Source of the DNA: Cellulosimicrobium cellulans
GTDB taxonomy: Bacteria; Actinomycetota; Actinomycetes; Actinomycetales; Cellulomonadaceae
Direction: 5' to 3'
Length of the DNA stretch: 33,793 nucleotides
Assembly: GCF_001722485.1 (NCBI RefSeq)
Contig: NZ_LWGL01000017.1
Coordinates: 1 to 33,793 of the forward strand
Shown here: positions 31,441 to 33,793 of the stretch, one piece after another
How positions within the stretch are numbered: position 1 is the stretch's first letter
Layout of the letters: every line of letters starts with the position of its first letter
Program-made: the position numbers and the translations under genes
The notes under the pieces: generated by a model
Told to the model about the DNA's origin: nothing
Database searches by the model: none
Seen by the model: the letters and a program-made list of their open reading frames with translations, nothing else

Positions 31441-31702
31441 GGTGTACCTCTTTCTCAGAAGTTCTCGGGGTACGAGACGCAGGTGGTGCGACGGTGCACG
31501 CACCAGGACCCCGGCCTGGTGGCGGAGTGCGGTGATTTCTAGCACGCCACTGTGTCGAGCATGTGTCAGAAGACGCATAAAGCGGGCGATATCGACGCGT
31601 CCGTTACTCGGTCGTAACCCGCCGCCCCGGGTCGTCGTCGTGACGTGAGACACATCCGCACCCACAGGGCGTCGGGTGTACAGTCCCGCCCCCTCGCCCG
31701 GG
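31441..31702 (-). promoter_or_regulatory. Upstream regulatory region of the peptide importer operon
   Basis: A 262-base non-coding stretch before the binding protein gene, less G/C-rich around 31540-31620. CACCAGG-ACCCCGG-CCTGGTG (31501-31521) is a perfect 7-bp hairpin in the probable leader. TGTGTC is directly repeated 11 bases apart (31551-31556, 31562-31567), and its inverse GACACA lies at 31649-31654. GTTAC-TCGGTC-GTAAC (31603-31618) is another dyad. An extended -10-like TGCTAGAAA is seen on the minus strand near 31535-31543, without a clear -35. These are candidate promoter and operator elements only. Confidence 0.35.
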
Positions 31703-32437
31703 CTACGCGGGTGTCGAGCCCTCCTGCGGCGGGTCCTCGTCGTCCGTGGCGGCGTGCGCCGTGGGCGGCACGACGTCGGGCCGCGCGGCCGCCGCACCGA
31801 GCACGGACCCGCCCGTGACGACGACGCCCGCCGCGGCGGCGTGCGCCCGCAGGTCGGCGAGCTCGCGCGCGACCGCGCGGACGGCGAAGCCCGAGACGAC
31901 GTGGATCGAGCCCGCGACGAACGCGTAGAGGGCGAAGACGACGGCGACGAGGCGCAGCACGTCGAACGCGTCGAGGGGCCGCGTCACGAGCAGGACCCCG
32001 AACAGCACCGAGACGATGCCGAACGCGAGGACCCACGCCCAGCCGAGGTCCCGGTTGCGCGCGAGCGCGGCCGCGCCGGCGATCGTCGTGATGCCGAGCA
32101 CGAGCACCCACACGGACAGCACGTAGTACAGGGCCGTGGGCGTGAGGTCGGGCCACACCGCCACGACCACGCCGAACACGACGTTGACGCCCGCCTGCGC
32201 GAGCCACCACGCGGACCCCACCTGCTTGCGGTGCACGAACCCCTGGACGGCGACCAGCACGCCGTCGGCCACGAGGAACGCGCCGAGGACGAGACGCAGG
32301 ATCGCGAGCCGCTCGAGCGGTTCGATCATGAGCAGGAGGCCGAGCACGACCATGACGACGCCCCGGGCCACCGGGAGCCACCACACCCGCCGGAACGGGT
32401 CGCGCTCGCGCGCCGCCTCCTCGGTCTCCGCCGCCAT
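31703..32437 (-). CDS. HdeD/DUF308-family membrane protein
   Basis: A 244-residue multi-pass membrane protein of the DUF308 (HdeD acid-resistance membrane protein) family. Six hydrophobic segments are seen at about 20-38, 45-66, 78-95, 102-124, 132-152 and 157-181. The pattern LGLLLMIEPLERLAILRLVLGAFLVADGVL (by position 32-61) with the Pro/Leu-rich turn, repeated as VTRPLDAFDVLRLVAVVFALYAFVAGS (151-177), reflects the tandem repeat of the family. The C-terminal tail of about 60 residues is cytosolic or disordered and acidic at the end. GGGAGG lies six bases before the ATG. It is a single-gene unit. HdeD itself protects cells at high density under acid; the role here is unknown. Confidence 0.88.
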   Translation of the reverse strand: MAAETEEAARERDPFRRVWWLPVARGVVMVVLGLLLMIEPLERLAILRLVLGAFLVADGVLVAVQGFVHRKQVGSAWWLAQAGVNVVFGVVVAVWPDLTPTALYYVLSVWVLVLGITTIAGAAALARNRDLGWAWVLAFGIVSVLFGVLLVTRPLDAFDVLRLVAVVFALYAFVAGSIHVVSGFAVRAVARELADLRAHAAAAGVVVTGGSVLGAAAARPDVVPPTAHAATDDEDPPQEGSTPA

Positions 32438-32565
32438 GCCACCTCCCGCGTCCGGGCCCGCCGGGCTCTCGGCCCCCGCGAGCGCTCCCATGCTAGGGAG
32501 GGCTCCGTCACACTCGCGCGCCGGGAGACCCACCGGGAAGGGCACGAGAGCGGGTGAGACATTCA

Positions 32566-32595
32566 GGACCAAAGGGCGATGGAGCGGACAAAAGC
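32566..32595 (+). promoter_or_regulatory. Direct repeat in the 262-base gap before the last gene
   Basis: GGACCAAAGG (32566-32575) and GGACAAAAGC (32586-32595) match at eight of ten positions and are spaced 20 bases, two helical turns, about 100 bases before the last gene's -10. The gap from 32438 to 32699 holds no gene. The repeat fits an activator or repressor site but has no known owner. Confidence 0.35.
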
Positions 32596-32686
32596 ACACC
32601 GTCACGGCGTCCCGGCGCCTCTGCCGCCACCCGCCGAACGCGCGGAGGAAACGGCCAAATACCGCGCCTCTCCCAGTGCGGCGCCC

Positions 32687-32699
32687 TAGACTCGCAGCC
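32687..32699 (+). promoter_or_regulatory. -10 element placing a leaderless start at the last gene
   Basis: TAGACT (32687-32692), a TANNNT -10 hexamer, is followed by seven bases and then the ATG at 32700. Transcription would begin at or next to the start codon, and there is no Shine-Dalgarno sequence, so a leaderless mRNA is likely. No clear -35 is seen. Confidence 0.5.
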
Positions 32700-33793
32700 A
32701 TGTCCTCGCCCGCTCCCGAGCCGTCCGGGGGCCACCCGCCCACCGGGCCCGTGGTGGAGGTCGGCAGCCTCGCGCTGCCGCCGTCCCAGGAGGCGCGCCC
32801 GGCGACCGGAGCCCTGGAGTCGCTGCTGTCGCGGCCGGTGCGGACCGACGCGAGGACCGTGCGGATCGTCGACACCACCGAGTCGCGCGTGCGGCACCCG
32901 AGCGACCTCGTCAACCTCGTCCTGTGCGCGCTCGGCGCCGCCCTGCTCATGCTCATGTCGGTCTTCGCGCACGGCACCACCGAGGGCGTCGCGGAGGACG
33001 TGCGGAACTTCTCCGACCTGCTGTACCAGGTGCTGTTCATCCCCGTCGCCGTCCTCGAGGGGCTGCTGACGCTGTTCGTCCCGGCGGCCGTGCTCGTGGA
33101 GCTCGGGATCCGGCGGCTCGGGCGGCAGGTCGTCGAGGCGATCGTGGCGGCCGCGCTCGGCCTGCTCCTCGCCGTCGTCGTCGTGCTGGCCGTGCGCACC
33201 TGGGGCTCCGACGAGCTCGTGCGCGGCCTGTCCGTCTTCACGCGGGGTGCGTGGCGGCTGACGATCCCCGGCTACGTCGCCGCGCTCGCCGGCCTGCTCA
33301 CCGCCGCGGGCACCCGCACGCGACGCCGCACGATCGCCTGGTCGTGGAACCTGCTCTTCGTGGGCATCGGCGTCGTGCTGATCACCGGCCAGGTCTCGCT
33401 GCCGGGCATCGCGATCGCCCTCCTCCTCGGCCGCATCGCCGGGATGGCCGTGCGGTACGCGTCGGGCGTGCGCAGCGAGCGCGCGTACGGCGCGGACCTC
33501 GTCGCAGGTGTGCGCCGCGCCGGCTTCTCCCCCCTCGCCCTCGTCCGCGTGCGCGACGTCACCGACGACGAGGAGCTCGCCGAGGCGGCGGAGGACCCGC
33601 TCACCGAGCTCGACGCCGAGGGGCACGTCACCTCCGAGGTCCACATCGGCGTCCTGCGCGCCCCGGGCGCCTCGCACGACGCCGGGACGGTCCTCACGGC
33701 CGACGCGACGCTCGCCCGTCAGCACCTCGGGGCCGGCCGGTCCGTCGGGGGCGCGGAGCCCGCGCCCGCCGGTCCGGGCGGTGGCGCGCCGAG
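32700..33793 (+). CDS. Large membrane protein, N-terminal part, possibly LPG synthase/flippase-like (partial)
   Basis: An open frame of 364 codons that runs off the window end with no stop. It begins MSSPAPEPSGGHPPTG, a proline-rich cytosolic tail, then TVRIVDTTESRVRHPSDLVNLVLCALG leading into the first membrane helix (by position about 50-90). A further five or so helices follow up to about residue 255: LLYQVLFIPVAVLEGLLTLFVPAAVL, IVAAALGLLLAVVVVLAV, TIPGYVAALAGLLTAAG, TIAWSWNLLFVGIGVVLITG and IAIALLLGRIAGMAV. After RYASGVRSERAYGADLV comes a soluble segment with VRVRDVTDDEELAE. This layout resembles the long actinobacterial proteins with a C-terminal lysylphosphatidylglycerol synthase transmembrane (TIGR00374) domain and a kinase-like middle, but that part is outside the window, so the name is tentative. 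The start is leaderless. Confidence 0.6.
   Translation, partial: MSSPAPEPSGGHPPTGPVVEVGSLALPPSQEARPATGALESLLSRPVRTDARTVRIVDTTESRVRHPSDLVNLVLCALGAALLMLMSVFAHGTTEGVAEDVRNFSDLLYQVLFIPVAVLEGLLTLFVPAAVLVELGIRRLGRQVVEAIVAAALGLLLAVVVVLAVRTWGSDELVRGLSVFTRGAWRLTIPGYVAALAGLLTAAGTRTRRRTIAWSWNLLFVGIGVVLITGQVSLPGIAIALLLGRIAGMAVRYASGVRSERAYGADLVAGVRRAGFSPLALVRVRDVTDDEELAEAAEDPLTELDAEGHVTSEVHIGVLRAPGASHDAGTVLTADATLARQHLGAGRSVGGAEPAPAGPGGGAP

Overview
The window is very GC-rich DNA with dense, translationally coupled operons: many ATGA or GTGA overlaps, frequent GTG starts, strong G/C bias at third codon positions and GC-rich intergenic hairpins without U-tracts. Together with SigE-type ECF sigma factors, a DUF2510 protein and a glucosyl-3-phosphoglycerate synthase-like enzyme, this points to an actinobacterium, most likely of the Cellulomonas / Promicromonospora side of the Micrococcales (family-level placement is inference). 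No rRNA, tRNA, insertion sequence, prophage or CRISPR array was seen, and no stretch over 300 bases lacks a gene.

Layout. (1) 142-7936, minus strand: an IclR regulator, then a coupled set of a NitT/TauT-type ABC importer (ATPase and two permeases, no binding protein), two PuuE-like polysaccharide-deacetylase-fold proteins, a nitrilase-superfamily amidase and a 14-TM MFS transporter. I read it as an uptake and hydrolysis pathway for a cyclic amide or ureide used as nitrogen source. One of the two deacetylase-fold proteins has lost both histidines kept by its neighbour, so it may be a pseudoenzyme partner. (2) 8068-10820, minus: a membrane protein, a winged-helix regulator and a DrrAB-like ABC exporter, closed by a 14-bp terminator hairpin. 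(3) 10963-14383, plus: CPA1 Na+/H+ antiporter, an SPFH membrane protein coupled to a ribbon-helix-helix protein, and a CPBP protease with an apparently leaderless start. (4) 14420-20192: an orphan lipoprotein, two tandem SigE-family ECF sigma modules each coupled to a candidate membrane anti-sigma factor and small membrane proteins, a YnfA-family protein and a second lipoprotein. (5) 20427-24611, plus: a tightly coupled four-gene sugar cluster (GT81, GT4, Gfo/Idh/MocA oxidoreductase, MDR dehydrogenase). (6) 24668-25657, minus: class A beta-lactamase lipoprotein. (7) 25719-31440, minus: a complete Dpp/Opp-type peptide ABC importer. (8) 31703-32437, minus: HdeD/DUF308 protein; and 32700-end, plus: the first 364 codons of a large membrane protein that runs off the window.

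The most interesting points are the active/inactive PuuE-like pair in a transport-hydrolysis operon, the SPFH/ribbon-helix-helix pair with a palindrome inside its promoter, the paired sigma/anti-sigma modules, the four-gene sugar cluster, and a terminator hairpin whose arm contains the Shine-Dalgarno sequence of the beta-lactamase gene.
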